Positions 50,987 through 60,175 of a DNA stretch of 64,000 bases are shown here, one piece after another. This stretch comes from Thermoflexus hugenholtzii JAD2 (GTDB lineage Bacteria; Chloroflexota; Anaerolineae; Thermoflexales; Thermoflexaceae), in assembly GCF_900187885.1 (NCBI RefSeq), contig NZ_FYEK01000028.1, positions 1 through 64,000 of the forward strand, in the 5' to 3' direction. Numbering within the stretch: the stretch's first letter is position 1; every line of letters starts with the position of its first letter. The notes under the pieces are model-generated. The model did not search any database. It had not been told where the DNA came from and saw nothing but the letters and a program-made list of their open reading frames with translations. A program made the translations under genes and the position numbers.

Positions 50987-51056
50987 TGCTCTCGGGGCCT
51001 TCCGGGTTTCCCGGGCAGGTGATTGCTTTCGGCCACATGATTCGGCCACATGACAT

Positions 51057-51084
51057 GTAGGGCGACCGCTCGCAGTTGCCCTAC
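51057..51084. repeat. 28-bp GTAGGGC... palindromic repeat
   Basis: GTAGGGCGACCG-CTCG-CAGTTGCCCTAC, imperfect in two arm positions. It shares CGCTCGCAGTTG with 3151-3176. It touches the end of the FemAB-like gene (51081). Confidence 0.6.
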
Positions 51085-52181
51085 GTAGGGCCTCCCCCTT
51101 CTATCCGGCGCCAGTAGCGGCGGCGCAACCATGCCAGGTAGCGGGGGATCAGCTCGGTGTAAAGCCGGTAGAGAAGCGGCCGGACGGGGTAATCCCAGGT
51201 CCCGATGAAGCGCACATAGCGTCCCCCGAACCCCCGCTTGAAGCGATATACTCCCCACATGGGGTCTGACTCCACGGGCTCGGCCGGTGCTCCCCAGAAG
51301 TCATACCGGCGGCATCCGACCGAGCGGGCCCAGCGGATGGCTTCCCACTGCAGGCGGTGGTTCGGCATCTTGTCCCGGTGGCGGTCCCGCGAGGCGCCGT
51401 AGAAATACCAGGCGATGGGCCCGAAGCGATAGAGGATCACCATCGCCACCGGCTCCCCGCCCACCTCGGCCAGGAGCGGCCGGGCGCAACCCGCCTCGTA
51501 GAACATCCCCCAGGCTTGCCGGTAGTAAGCCCGCGGTCGGATCACGAAGCGATCCCGCCGCGCCGTCTCCGCGTAGAGGTCGTAAAGCAGGTCGAAGGCC
51601 TCCGGGCCCACCGGCCGCACCGTCACGCCCTTGCGCTCGGCCAGGCGGATGTTGTAGCGGGTCTTGGGATGCATCCCGCGCAGCAAGGTCTCCTCATCCG
51701 CCTCCAGGTCCAGCCACAGGCTGGCGGGGAACTGCACCGACTCGGCGGCCGGCCGCCACCTGCGACGCAAAAGGATAGTTTTCAAGGGGGCAGCCACCGG
51801 AGCCCGCGGCCCCTCCTCCGCGGGGCCCTCCGCCTCCACCACCTCGGGGTCGATCCGCAAGAGGATCCCCCGACTCCGGCGGGCCAGCGCCTCCAGGTCC
51901 CGGAGGACGGCTTCCGCCGCTTCTTCATCGGCCGGATCCATCAGAGGCCCTCGGGGAATATAGAGCAGGCGGAACAGGCCCAGGCGGTCCTCCCGGCACA
52001 GAACCTGGGCGGCCGCCCGCACCCGTCCGCCCGCGTCCACCCAGAGCCAGCGCATGGGCCGCCAGCCATAAAGGGCCTTGAAGGCCCCCCACGTCCAGCT
52101 CTGGAGGATATGGGGGAAAGGCAATTGGAGCAGCGCTTGATCCCAGGCCCGTGAATCCTCGATCGGGAGGGAGCGGATCAT
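51081..52181 (-). CDS. FemAB-family aminoacyltransferase (copy 1)
   Basis: A 366-residue protein with the FemAB/lipid II interpeptide-bridge fold. Conserved blocks are MHPKTRYNIRLAERKGV, YGASRDRHRDKMPNHRLQWE, the CRRYDFWGAP block and GVYRFKRGFGGRYVRF near the C-terminus. In known relatives these enzymes add amino acids from aminoacyl-tRNA to lipid II. The acceptor here is unknown. The ATG at 52181 overlaps the stop of copy 2 (ATGA). Other GNAT-like roles are possible. Confidence 0.8.
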   Translation of the reverse strand: MIRSLPIEDSRAWDQALLQLPFPHILQSWTWGAFKALYGWRPMRWLWVDAGGRVRAAAQVLCREDRLGLFRLLYIPRGPLMDPADEEAAEAVLRDLEALARRSRGILLRIDPEVVEAEGPAEEGPRAPVAAPLKTILLRRRWRPAAESVQFPASLWLDLEADEETLLRGMHPKTRYNIRLAERKGVTVRPVGPEAFDLLYDLYAETARRDRFVIRPRAYYRQAWGMFYEAGCARPLLAEVGGEPVAMVILYRFGPIAWYFYGASRDRHRDKMPNHRLQWEAIRWARSVGCRRYDFWGAPAEPVESDPMWGVYRFKRGFGGRYVRFIGTWDYPVRPLLYRLYTELIPRYLAWLRRRYWRRIEGGGPT

Positions 52182-53272
52182 GCCCGGATCAGCCTCCGAA
52201 GCAAGCGGTAGAGCCGGGGGCGATAGACGCGATCGAAGGCGCCCGCCCAGCGGACGATGCGGCCGCCGAACCCCCGCTTGAAGCGATACACGCCCCACAG
52301 CCCATCCCGGCGGGCCATAAACTGAGCCTCCAGGATCTCCGGCTCCTCATCCGGGATCCCCCACAGGTCATACAGGCGGCATCCCCGCGCCTTCGCCCAG
52401 CGCATCGCCGTCCACTGAAGGGCGTAGGTGGGCATCTTCTCCCGGTGGCGGTCTCCCGAGGCGCCGTAGAAATACCAGGCTCGCTCTCCCCAGGCGAAGG
52501 CCATCAGCCCAGCCAGAGGCTCCTCCTCATAGTAAGCCAGCCAGAGGCGGGCCAGATGAGGGACGAAGCGTTCGTAGGCGGCGCGATAATACGCGAAGGT
52601 GTGGATGGCGAAGCGATCCCGCTCCGCTGTCCGCCGAAGCAGCTCGTAAAACCGGGGGAGATCCTCCGGCCCAGCCTCCCGCACCCTCACGCCCTTGCGC
52701 TCGGCCAGGCGGATGTTATAGCGGGTCTTGGGATGCATCCGCTGCAGCAGGGCCTCCTCCTCTCCCTCGAGGGAGACGAGGATGGTCCGCCGGGGCTGCA
52801 CCGGCGGGGCAGGCTGGAATCCGAAGGCGAGAAGGTCCAGGGTGAGCTCCCCCTCGGCCGCGTCGGGCTCCAGGCGCAGGTAGAGGGCCCGGACCTCCCG
52901 GGCCAGGTGGTCCAGGGCGCTCTGCAAGCAGCGGAAGACCTCCGGGCGTTGCCAGTCCCCCACCGGCCCTTTCGGAACGTAGAGGATGGAAAAGCCCAGG
53001 GGGAGGGAGCGGATCAGAACCTGCAGGCCGGCGCGGGGGAAGCCGTCCTCGATCACCAGCCACCGGCGGGCCTGCCAGCCGAAGCCCGCCTTCAACGCGG
53101 CCCAGGGGGCGGTCTGGAGGATGTGCGCCTCCGGATGGGCTTCCAGGAAGGCCATCCAGGCTTCCCTATCTACCTCCCGGATGCTCATCCCCTCCAGCGC
53201 GCAACTGCCCCCTGGAGGGACCACCAACCCGCTGTGCGGCTCAGGCTCCCGGTGAGGCCAGCGTTCCGTCAT
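52178..53272 (-). CDS. FemAB-family aminoacyltransferase (copy 2)
   Basis: A 364-residue paralog of the downstream gene, with the same blocks (MHPKTRYNIRLAERKGV, YGASGDRHREKMPTYALQW, GVYRFKRGFGGRIVRW). Residues 1-28 before MSIREVDREAW are Pro/His-rich and may be a non-homologous start. I use the ATG at 53272 because it overlaps the response-regulator stop (ATGA); the ATG at 53188 is an alternative with GGAGGGG. Coupling of the pair suggests sequential addition of residues to a peptide bridge. Confidence 0.8.
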   Translation of the reverse strand: MTERWPHREPEPHSGLVVPPGGSCALEGMSIREVDREAWMAFLEAHPEAHILQTAPWAALKAGFGWQARRWLVIEDGFPRAGLQVLIRSLPLGFSILYVPKGPVGDWQRPEVFRCLQSALDHLAREVRALYLRLEPDAAEGELTLDLLAFGFQPAPPVQPRRTILVSLEGEEEALLQRMHPKTRYNIRLAERKGVRVREAGPEDLPRFYELLRRTAERDRFAIHTFAYYRAAYERFVPHLARLWLAYYEEEPLAGLMAFAWGERAWYFYGASGDRHREKMPTYALQWTAMRWAKARGCRLYDLWGIPDEEPEILEAQFMARRDGLWGVYRFKRGFGGRIVRWAGAFDRVYRPRLYRLLRRLIRA

Positions 53273-53958
53273 CCGAGGGCGAACCGGTAACCGTGGCCGC
53301 GCTCCGTCAGCAAAAAGCGCGGCTGATCAGGGTCCGGCTCGATCCGCTGGCGGAGGCGCCAGATATACCATTTGACGTTCTGGGGATCCACGCTGCCATC
53401 GGGCCAGACGTTCCGGGCGATCTCCTCGGGGCTGAGGGTTTGCCCCGCCCGCTCCGCTAAGTAGCACAGCAGACGGTGTTCCGTCTCGGTCAACAGCCGC
53501 TCCTCCCCATGCAGGATCACCCGGGGATACTGGGGATCGATGAGCAGGGCGCCCTCCCCAAACCGCCAGTAGATCCGTTTACCGGGCGGCGGCAGGCGAA
53601 CCCGGCGCAGGTGGGCATCGATGCGGGCCAGGAGCTCCTCCATCGAGAAAGGCTTGACAATGTAGTCATCGGCGCCCAGCTTCAACCCCTCCACCCGTTC
53701 CTCCACAGCGGCGCGGGCGGTCAGGATCAGGATGGGCACCGTGGAGACCGCCCGGATCTGCCGGCAGACCTCCAGCCCATCGATATCGGGAAGCATAAGG
53801 TCCAGGATCACCAGGTCCGGCTGGTGCTCCTGGAACTTCTGCCAGCCCTCCGTGCCGTTGAAGGCCAAGATCACCTGGAAGCCCCGCCGCTCCAGGAAAC
53901 GACGGATGAGTTCCGCCAGCTCGACCTCATCCTCCACCACCAGGATCGTCTCCGCCAT
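53269..53958 (-). CDS. OmpR-family response regulator
   Basis: A 229-residue regulator. Receiver domain: ETILVVEDEVELAELIRRFL with the acidic pocket, LVILDLMLPDIDGLEV (the phosphorylated Asp), LTARAAVEERVEGLKLGADD and the Lys in YIVKPFSMEELLARI. Effector domain: winged helix with LLTETEHRLLCYLAERAG and NVKWYIWRLRQRIEPDPD. The ATG at 53958 has GGGGAGGG. No kinase gene is adjacent; the FemAB pair overlaps downstream. Confidence 0.92.
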   Translation of the reverse strand: MAETILVVEDEVELAELIRRFLERRGFQVILAFNGTEGWQKFQEHQPDLVILDLMLPDIDGLEVCRQIRAVSTVPILILTARAAVEERVEGLKLGADDYIVKPFSMEELLARIDAHLRRVRLPPPGKRIYWRFGEGALLIDPQYPRVILHGEERLLTETEHRLLCYLAERAGQTLSPEEIARNVWPDGSVDPQNVKWYIWRLRQRIEPDPDQPRFLLTERGHGYRFALG

Positions 53959-54120
53959 CCGCGCCCTCCCCGCGCAGAGATCGAAGGGTCCCGGGAAACA
54001 CTCCATCCATCATCAGCTTCCAGTATGACATAAGGCACGGAGTTTGAGCAAGGTTAGCCAGCGGAACCCCGAAATCCTGGCTCGCTTAATCTCTGGAAAG
54101 GAAGGACCGGAGGCCCGGCC

Positions 54121-54657
54121 TCACGCCTCCTCCGCCTCATCGAGGAGTCCGGGCATGGGCCAGATCACCATCCGATTGGCTTCGACGTCGATCTCCCGGA
54201 CCACATCCCGGATGGCCGGAATGAGGACCTCCCCGAAGGGGCCCAGGACGACATACACGTCGTTGGCTCGGGTGTAGAGGATCTCCTTCACGCGCCCCAG
54301 GTATACCCCTTCGGTGGTGTAGACGTCCATGTCCAGGATCTCGTGCTCATAGAATTCCCCCGGCGGGAGCGGGACAGCCTCTTCCCGGTCGATCAGCACC
54401 AGACGCCCCCGCAACGCCTCCGCCGCCTCCCGCGTCTCGCATCCGGGCAACCGCATGAGGACCATCCCCTTGTAATACCGGAAGCGAACCCCCTCGTAGG
54501 GGATGGCCTCTTCCCCGATGTAGACCCGCTTGAGCCGCTTCAGCTGCTCGGGGAAATCCGTGAGGATCTCCAGCTTCATCTCGCCCCGGACCCCCCAGGG
54601 GCGGGCGATCCGGGCCACGGCGAGGAAACGGGGGAGCGGCTTCCGCATCGCGGACAA
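54121..54657 (-). CDS. rimM: Ribosome maturation factor RimM
   Basis: A 178-residue RimM, needed for 30S maturation. The N-terminal RimM domain carries FLAVARIARPWGVRGEMKLEI, then VVLGPFGEVLIPAIRDVVRE in the PRC-like C-terminal domain. The first ATG and one three codons later are both possible. It follows khpA at the same strand with a 15-bp gap. trmD does not follow, unlike the classic rpsP-rimM-trmD-rplS order; 110 bp of intergenic DNA leads to the response regulator. Confidence 0.92.
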   Translation of the reverse strand: MSAMRKPLPRFLAVARIARPWGVRGEMKLEILTDFPEQLKRLKRVYIGEEAIPYEGVRFRYYKGMVLMRLPGCETREAAEALRGRLVLIDREEAVPLPPGEFYEHEILDMDVYTTEGVYLGRVKEILYTRANDVYVVLGPFGEVLIPAIRDVVREIDVEANRMVIWPMPGLLDEAEEA

Positions 54658-54672
54658 CCCCGGGCCGGCTGT

Positions 54673-54906
54673 TCACTCCAGAGGCTCGATTCGCAGATCC
54701 ACCTTCCGATGCGGAGGGGCTGCGGCCCGCATGACCTGACGGATGGCCTCCGCCAGATGCCCCTCCCGGCCGATCAGGCGTCCCATCTCGCCAGGCGGCG
54801 CCTTCAGAATGTAACGGATCACCGGCCCCCGGCGCAGCTCTCGGATCTGCACCGCGGAGGGATCGTCCAGCAGGGCCCGGACGATGAACTCCAGGAAGGC
54901 CCGCAT
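54673..54906 (-). CDS. khpA: KH-domain RNA-binding protein KhpA
   Basis: A 77-residue KH-domain protein. The GxxG loop region is LIGREGHLAEAIRQVMRAA, flanked by KAPPGEMGR. KhpA (UPF0109) pairs with KhpB in some bacteria and affects RNA and cell envelope regulation. It lies between rpsP and rimM, the usual location. Confidence 0.9.
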   Translation of the reverse strand: MRAFLEFIVRALLDDPSAVQIRELRRGPVIRYILKAPPGEMGRLIGREGHLAEAIRQVMRAAAPPHRKVDLRIEPLE

Positions 54907-54915
54907 CGCAGCCTC

Positions 54916-55248
54916 TCAGCGGGTGGAGGTGCGGGTGCCGGCCTCCAGGGCTGTGGCCTCCGCGACCAGCGCCTCCAGCGGCTCGCCGGCCTTCAGCCGC
55001 TCAAAGCGGGCCAGCGTCCCCGTCTTGCGGAACAGGATCCGCACCGCCTCCGTGGGCTGGGCGCCTACCCGCAACCAGTAGAGGGCACGGGCCTCGTTCA
55101 CCACGATGGTCTCCGGCTCCGTGCGGGGATTGTAATGCCCGATGATCTCGATGAACTTCCCATCCCGCGGCGCCCGCGAATCCGCCACGACGATCCGATA
55201 AGTGGGTTCATGCTTCTTCCCCATGCGTTGCAATCGGATCCGAACCAT
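54916..55248 (-). CDS. rpsP: 30S ribosomal protein S16
   Basis: A 110-residue S16 with the family start [35 protein letters not shown] and [20 protein letters not shown] blocks; it has a C-terminal extension rich in Ala and Thr. The ATG at 55248 has GAGAGGTGGAG. It lies 98 bp downstream of ffh. Confidence 0.93.
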   Translation of the reverse strand: MVRIRLQRMGKKHEPTYRIVVADSRAPRDGKFIEIIGHYNPRTEPETIVVNEARALYWLRVGAQPTEAVRILFRKTGTLARFERLKAGEPLEALVAEATALEAGTRTSTR

Positions 55249-55346
55249 CTCCACCTCTCGAGGGATGAAGTTTTCATCGGGACAACCCTGGGGTCGTCCC
55301 GTTCCTGAGCCAGGATGTCAGGGACACAGCTGGTTGCGCCCGGGCC

Positions 55347-56669
55347 TCAACGGAAAAACGGGAAAGGGAAGCCGCCGCGGCCGGCTTTCATCTGCTTCAT
55401 CAGGCGCTGGAGCTGGCGGAACTCGTTGAGCAGCTGGTTGACCTCCTGCACGGTGGTCCCGCTGCCCCGGGCGATCCGCCGCTTGCGGCTGGCGTTCAGG
55501 ATCTCCGGGTTGCGCCGTTCCTCCGGCGTCATCGAGTTAATGATGGCCTCGATACGTTTGAACTGTCGATCCGCCTCCTCCGGCGAGAGCATGCGGGCCA
55601 TCTGACCGTAGCCGGGCAGCAGCTCCAGCAGCTGGGAGAGCGGCCCCATCTTCCGCAACATCCGCAGCTGTTCCCGGAAATCCTCCAGGGTGAACTCAGC
55701 CCGGCTTAGCTTGCGGGCCATCTCAGCCGCCTTCTCCGCCTCCACCGCCTCCTGGGCCCGCTCGATCAACGCGAGCACATCCCCCATGCCCAGGATCCGG
55801 GAGGCCAGCCGCTCCGGCTGGAACGGCTCCAGCTGATCCGGCTTCTCCCCCACCCCGATGAACTTGATGGGGACCCCGGTCACCGCGCGGATGCTGATGG
55901 CCGCCCCGCCCCGCGCATCCCCATCCAGCTTGGTGAGGATGAGGCCGGTCAAGCTCAGCCGCCGATGAAAAGCCTCCGCCGCCCGGACGGCATCCTGACC
56001 GGTCATCGCGTCGACCACCAGCAGGATCTCCTCCGGCCGGATGGCCGCCCGGATGGCCTCCAGCTCCGCCATCATCTCCTCATCGATGTGCAGCCGACCC
56101 GCTGTGTCCAGGATCACCAGGGTGTGTCCGTGATCCCGGGCGAACCGCATGGCGCGGCGGGCGATGTCCACCGGGTTCGCCTCCGGCCCTTCCCGGTAGA
56201 CCGGGATGTTCAGCTGCTTGCCCAGGAGCTCCAGCTGATCGATGGCCGCCGGGCGGTAGACGTCGGCCGCCACCAGCAGGGGGCGCTGGCCGGCCTTCCG
56301 CATGCGCAGGGCCAGCTTCGCCGCCGTAGTGGTCTTGCCCGATCCCTGCAACCCGACCAGCATCACCCCGTGGGGCGGGGAGCCCGCGAGATGGAGGGGG
56401 GCCGGGCTGCCCAGGGTTTTCACCAGTTCCTCGTAGACGATCTTGACCACCTGCTGGGCTGGGGTGAGGCTCCGCAACACCTCGGCCCCCACCGCCCGCT
56501 CTCGGACCCGCGCCAGGAAGTCGCGGACCACGGTGTAATGGACATCGGCCTCCAGGAGGGCCAGGCGGATCTCCCGCAGCGCCGCGTCCACGTCGGCCTC
56601 GGTGAGCACCCCCCGCCGCCCCAGGCGGTCGAAGATCTGCTGGAATTTCTGGGTCAGCCCCTCAAACAT
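55347..56669 (-). CDS. ffh: Signal recognition particle protein Ffh
   Basis: A 440-residue Ffh. N domain (residues about 1-90), G domain with LVGLQGSGKTTTAAKLALRM (G1), DTAGRLHIDEEMM (G3), TKLDGDARGGAA (G4), and a C-terminal M domain with Met-rich helices (LRMLRKMGPLSQLLELLPG, TPEERRNPEIL). It binds signal sequences and the 4.5S RNA. I use the ATG at 56669 (MFEGLTQKFQQIF) as the family start; 17 codons upstream are open but not conserved. An extended -10 lies about 65 nt upstream. Confidence 0.95.
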   Translation of the reverse strand: MFEGLTQKFQQIFDRLGRRGVLTEADVDAALREIRLALLEADVHYTVVRDFLARVRERAVGAEVLRSLTPAQQVVKIVYEELVKTLGSPAPLHLAGSPPHGVMLVGLQGSGKTTTAAKLALRMRKAGQRPLLVAADVYRPAAIDQLELLGKQLNIPVYREGPEANPVDIARRAMRFARDHGHTLVILDTAGRLHIDEEMMAELEAIRAAIRPEEILLVVDAMTGQDAVRAAEAFHRRLSLTGLILTKLDGDARGGAAISIRAVTGVPIKFIGVGEKPDQLEPFQPERLASRILGMGDVLALIERAQEAVEAEKAAEMARKLSRAEFTLEDFREQLRMLRKMGPLSQLLELLPGYGQMARMLSPEEADRQFKRIEAIINSMTPEERRNPEILNASRKRRIARGSGTTVQEVNQLLNEFRQLQRLMKQMKAGRGGFPFPFFR

Positions 56670-56731
56670 TCTGTGATCTTTCCCGCTCAAGAGTTCCGGA
56701 GCAAAGATCCCCCTCGCCAACCCAGAGGAAG

Positions 56732-56740
56732 ATTATAACA
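56732..56740 (-). promoter_or_regulatory. Extended -10 promoter of ffh
   Basis: TGTTATAAT on the minus strand, an exact extended -10 (TGnTATAAT), identical to the one before pdhA. No good -35 is present. It lies 63 nt upstream of the ffh start and presumably drives ffh-rpsP-khpA-rimM. Confidence 0.6.
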
Positions 56741-56888
56741 CAAGCGCGGATCGATCTACGGGTTCGCGCCGCCGCCCATGCATCGAGGCACGGATGGGTC
56801 TATGCGCCTTCATCGGGGAGGCTCGCCGGGATGGCGATCGCACCGATGGGAACTCGGCCCCCCATAGACGCCCCGTGCCGGCCTTTGC

Positions 56889-57113
56889 GCCGATTGAAAT
56901 CGGCCTTCATCGGCGCTTCGCGCCAGGCGTCGGCCTCCGCCGACACAGACGCAAAGAATGCCTTTTTCGGTCGGCCTGCGCCGACCGTCGGCCGCAGGCC
57001 TTCACGCCGATTGAAATCGGCCTCCACAGGCGCTTCGCGCCAAGCGTCGGCCTTCGCCGACGCAAAGAACCCCTTCTCGGTCGGTGCAGGTCGACCGCTG
57101 GCCGCAGGCCTTC
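56889..57113 (+). repeat. Tandem pair of a 117-bp structured repeat
   Basis: Two copies start at 56889 and 57006 (period 117 bp). Each reads GCCGATTGAAATCGGC, a GGCGCTTCGCGCC block, GCGTCGGCC...GCCGACGC-like arms, GCAAAGAA, CGGTCGG...and GGCCGCAGGCCTT. Each copy holds about five short hairpins. A diverged inverted copy is at 43690-43797. They are not CRISPR units, because the whole unit is conserved without unique spacers. Confidence 0.75.
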
Positions 57114-57160
57114 CGAGGCCGGATTCATCCGGCGCGTCCCACCAGAGGGGTCAGGAACGT

Positions 57161-58573
57161 TCAGAGGGTCACCCCTCCCAACAGGAACCAGAGGAAGCCT
57201 AGGAGGAGCGTGCCCAGGCCAGAGATCAGCACGGAGGCGCGCACCCAGGGATAGCGAGCCGGGAGACGAAGGGGCTCCGGCCGGCCCATCCACATGGCCA
57301 CCACCACCCGCAGGTAGAAATACGCGGAGATCACCGTGGTGATCACCCCGATGAGGACCAGGGCCGTCCACCCGGCCTGCCAGGCCGCCGCGAACAGCAG
57401 CAGTTTGGCGAAAAAGCCCGCCGTCGGCGGCACCCCGATGAGGGAGAGCATGAAAAGCGCCATGGCCGCTCCCATCCCCGGGGCGCGGCGGGCCACCCCC
57501 GCGTAGGCCTCAAAGGAGTGATCCTCCCCCTCGGGGCCTGCCATGCTCACCGCCACCGCGAAGGCCCCCAGGGTGGCGAAGGCGTAAGCCAGCAGGTAGA
57601 ACACCACGCCCGGCAGCGCCAGCGACGGCTCCCCCAGCAGGCCCAGGAGCAGATACCCGGCATGGGCGATGCTGGAATAGGCCATCATCCGCTTGAAGTC
57701 GGATTGCATGAGGGCAACGATGTTGCCCACCAGCATGGTCGCCGCAGCCATCCACGCCAGCGGCCCCGCCCAGAGAGCCGCTGCCGGCGCCAGACCTGTA
57801 AGGAGCACCCGGGCCAGGGCGGCGACGGCCGCGGTCTTGGTCGCCGCAGCCATAAACCCCGTCACCGGCGTGGGCGCCCCCTCATACACATCCGGCGTCC
57901 ACAGATGGAAAGGGACCGCCGCCACTTTGAAGCCGAGGGCCACCAGCAGGAGCGCCCCGCCGATCCAGACCAGGGGCCGGGCCGCGGGATCCGGCCGCTC
58001 CAGCCATGCGGCCAGGTCCCGCAAGTTCGTCACGCCCGTCCCGGCAAAGATCAGGGCGATCCCGAACACCAGGAAGGCCGAGGCGAAGGCCCCCAGCAGG
58101 AAATACTTGAGGGCCGCTTCCTCCGATTCGGCCCGGGGCCGGGCGAAGCCCGTCAGCACATACAGGGGAAACGACAGCCACTCCAAGGCCAGGAACACGA
58201 TGAGCAGATCCCCGGCCACCGCCATCAGCAGCATGCCGGCGGAGGCCAGCAACAGGAGCGCGTAATACTCCCCGCGCTCCAGCCCCCGATCCACTAAATA
58301 ATGGCGCGACAGCAGGATGGCCATCCCGGTCCCGAGCAGAACGGCCAGGCTGAACCAGAAGGCCGGGCGATCCCACACGACCATCCGATGGAACCCCTCG
58401 ACGGGCCCCTCGCCGGCCAGGGCGAGGGTGACCCCCAGCCCCGCTCCGGTGATCCCCAGGGCCCCCCAGGCCATCCCATGGGCCGATCCCGGACGCCGGA
58501 AGGCTTCCACGAGGAGCAACCCCAGCGCCCCCGCCGTCAGGACGATCGTCGGCCACAGCGGTGTCCACACCAT
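57161..58573 (-). CDS. nuoN: NADH-quinone oxidoreductase subunit N
   Basis: A 470-residue antiporter-like membrane subunit with about 14 helices. The family motif is YEGAPTPVTGFMAAATKTAA, with MMAYSSIAHAGYLLLGLLG in a later helix. It is one of the three proton-pumping subunits of complex I. It lies 21 bp after nuoM and is the last gene of the nuo operon in this window; the tandem repeat follows. Confidence 0.92.
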   Translation of the reverse strand: MVWTPLWPTIVLTAGALGLLLVEAFRRPGSAHGMAWGALGITGAGLGVTLALAGEGPVEGFHRMVVWDRPAFWFSLAVLLGTGMAILLSRHYLVDRGLERGEYYALLLLASAGMLLMAVAGDLLIVFLALEWLSFPLYVLTGFARPRAESEEAALKYFLLGAFASAFLVFGIALIFAGTGVTNLRDLAAWLERPDPAARPLVWIGGALLLVALGFKVAAVPFHLWTPDVYEGAPTPVTGFMAAATKTAAVAALARVLLTGLAPAAALWAGPLAWMAAATMLVGNIVALMQSDFKRMMAYSSIAHAGYLLLGLLGEPSLALPGVVFYLLAYAFATLGAFAVAVSMAGPEGEDHSFEAYAGVARRAPGMGAAMALFMLSLIGVPPTAGFFAKLLLFAAAWQAGWTALVLIGVITTVISAYFYLRVVVAMWMGRPEPLRLPARYPWVRASVLISGLGTLLLGFLWFLLGGVTL

Positions 58574-58594
58574 CCCCAGTCCCCTCGCTGGATC

Positions 58595-60118
58595 TCAACG
58601 CATCGCGAGCGCCGCCCCGGCCAGGGCGGCCAGCGTCTGCTGCACCGAAGCCTGCATCGCCGCGAAGAAGGGATGCGGATAAAGCCCAATGAACACAATC
58701 AACGCCAGGAGCGGCGCCATGATCGCCAGCTCCCGCCCGCTGAGATCCGGCAGCCCCTGCCAGCGCTCCGGCAGCGGACCATGCAACACCCGCAGGATCA
58801 TCGTCAGGATGTAGACCGCCGCCAGCACCACTCCGAAGGCCGCCAGGATCGTCAGCGCGCGGGCTGCCGTCCCCAGGGCCGTGGATCCGAAAGCGCCCAG
58901 CAGGATCAGGAACTCCCCCACGAAGCCGTTGAGGCCGGGCAGCCCCATGGAGGAGAACCCCACCACCATCAGAATCCCACCATACAGCGGCAGCACCTTC
59001 CACAGCCCCCCCAGCTCCCGGAAGTCCCGCGTGTGGGTGCGCTCATACAGCATCCCCACCAGCAGGAACAGCCCCCCGGTGCTCAGACCGTGGTTGACCA
59101 TCTGGAGCAGCGCCGCCTGCACCCCCAGGGGGTTCAGGGCGGAAAGCCCCAGCATCACGAACCCCATATGAGAGACGCTGGAGAAGGCCACCAGGCGCTT
59201 GAAGTCCTCCTGGGCGTAAGAGGCCAGGGCCCCGTAGAGGATAGCCACCACCGCCAGGATGGCGATGGGGAGAGCGAGATCCTGAGCCGCGGCCGGGAAG
59301 AGCGTGAAGTTCCACCGCAGGAACCCGTAGGCGCCCATCTTCAGCAACAGGGCGGCCAAGATCACCGACCCGGCCGTCGGGGCCTCCACATGGGCGTCCG
59401 GGAGCCACGAATGGAAGGGCCACATGGGTACCTTGATGGCGAAGGCCAGCCCGAAGGCCAGAAAGAGCCAGCGCTGGACCTCCGGGGCGAGCAGCGGGGA
59501 AAGCCGCACGGCCATCCATTGGGGATCGAAGGTCCCCGTCCCGGTCAGCGGGCGGGAGAGGAGCCAGAGGGCCACGATGGCCACCAGCATGAACACCGAG
59601 CCGGCCATCGTGTAGAGGAAGAACTTCACCGCCGCATACACCCGCCGCGGGCCGCCCCAGATCCCGATGAGCAGCGTCATGGGCACCAGGGTGAATTCCC
59701 AGAAGATGTAAAACAGCAAGAGGTCCAGGGACAGGAACACCCCCAGCACCCCGGTCTCCAGGGCGAGCATCAACGCCATGTATTCCTTCACCCGCTCCTC
59801 GATCGTCCAGGAGGCGGCCAGGGCCAGAGGGAAGATCAGGGCGGTGAGCAGCACCAGCCACAGGCTGATCCCATCCACGCCCACCGTGTAAGAGGCGCCG
59901 ATGGCGGGTGCCCAGACCCAGCGCTCCACCAGCTGGGGCTCCGGATGGGAGAGATCCAAACGGGCCAGGGCCACCAGGGCCAGCCCTAGGGAGATCAGGC
60001 TGAACCCGAGGGCCGTCCACCGGATGGCCCTCGTTCGCTCCCGTGGGAGACCCAGGATCAGCAGGGCCCCGACCAGGGGGGTCATGAGGATCGCCGTCAA
60101 GATTGGAAACTCCCGCAT
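58595..60118 (-). CDS. nuoM: NADH-quinone oxidoreductase subunit M
   Basis: A 507-residue antiporter-like subunit of complex I. It has about 14 helices, the N-terminal FPLALAASWTIEERVKEYMA, the core HVEAPTAGSVILAALLLKMG and the AFSSVSHMGFVMLGLSA. The gap to nuoL is 57 bp. Orientation and order match nuoL-M-N. Confidence 0.93.
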   Translation of the reverse strand: MREFPILTAILMTPLVGALLILGLPRERTRAIRWTALGFSLISLGLALVALARLDLSHPEPQLVERWVWAPAIGASYTVGVDGISLWLVLLTALIFPLALAASWTIEERVKEYMALMLALETGVLGVFLSLDLLLFYIFWEFTLVPMTLLIGIWGGPRRVYAAVKFFLYTMAGSVFMLVAIVALWLLSRPLTGTGTFDPQWMAVRLSPLLAPEVQRWLFLAFGLAFAIKVPMWPFHSWLPDAHVEAPTAGSVILAALLLKMGAYGFLRWNFTLFPAAAQDLALPIAILAVVAILYGALASYAQEDFKRLVAFSSVSHMGFVMLGLSALNPLGVQAALLQMVNHGLSTGGLFLLVGMLYERTHTRDFRELGGLWKVLPLYGGILMVVGFSSMGLPGLNGFVGEFLILLGAFGSTALGTAARALTILAAFGVVLAAVYILTMILRVLHGPLPERWQGLPDLSGRELAIMAPLLALIVFIGLYPHPFFAAMQASVQQTLAALAGAALAMR

Positions 60119-60175
60119 CCCCTTTCGCTCCCGAGAGCAGATCGTCCGGTTTTGCCAGGGGGATCCGGCTCCCGC

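Larger units (their letters stand above)
56670..57160. other. ffh/nuoN intergenic region with the tandem 117-bp repeat
   Basis: About 490 bp with no supported gene. It holds the ffh promoter (extended -10), an imperfect inverted repeat (arms about 56785-56803 and 56862-56879, GGCACGG...CCGTGCC), and two tandem copies of the 117-bp structured repeat (56889-57113). Short open frames, e.g. those reading FTPIEIGL, are repeat-derived. Confidence 0.55.

Noticed and set aside
56889-57113. Repeat as a CRISPR array
   Set aside because: Units are conserved throughout with no distinct spacers, and no cas genes are near.
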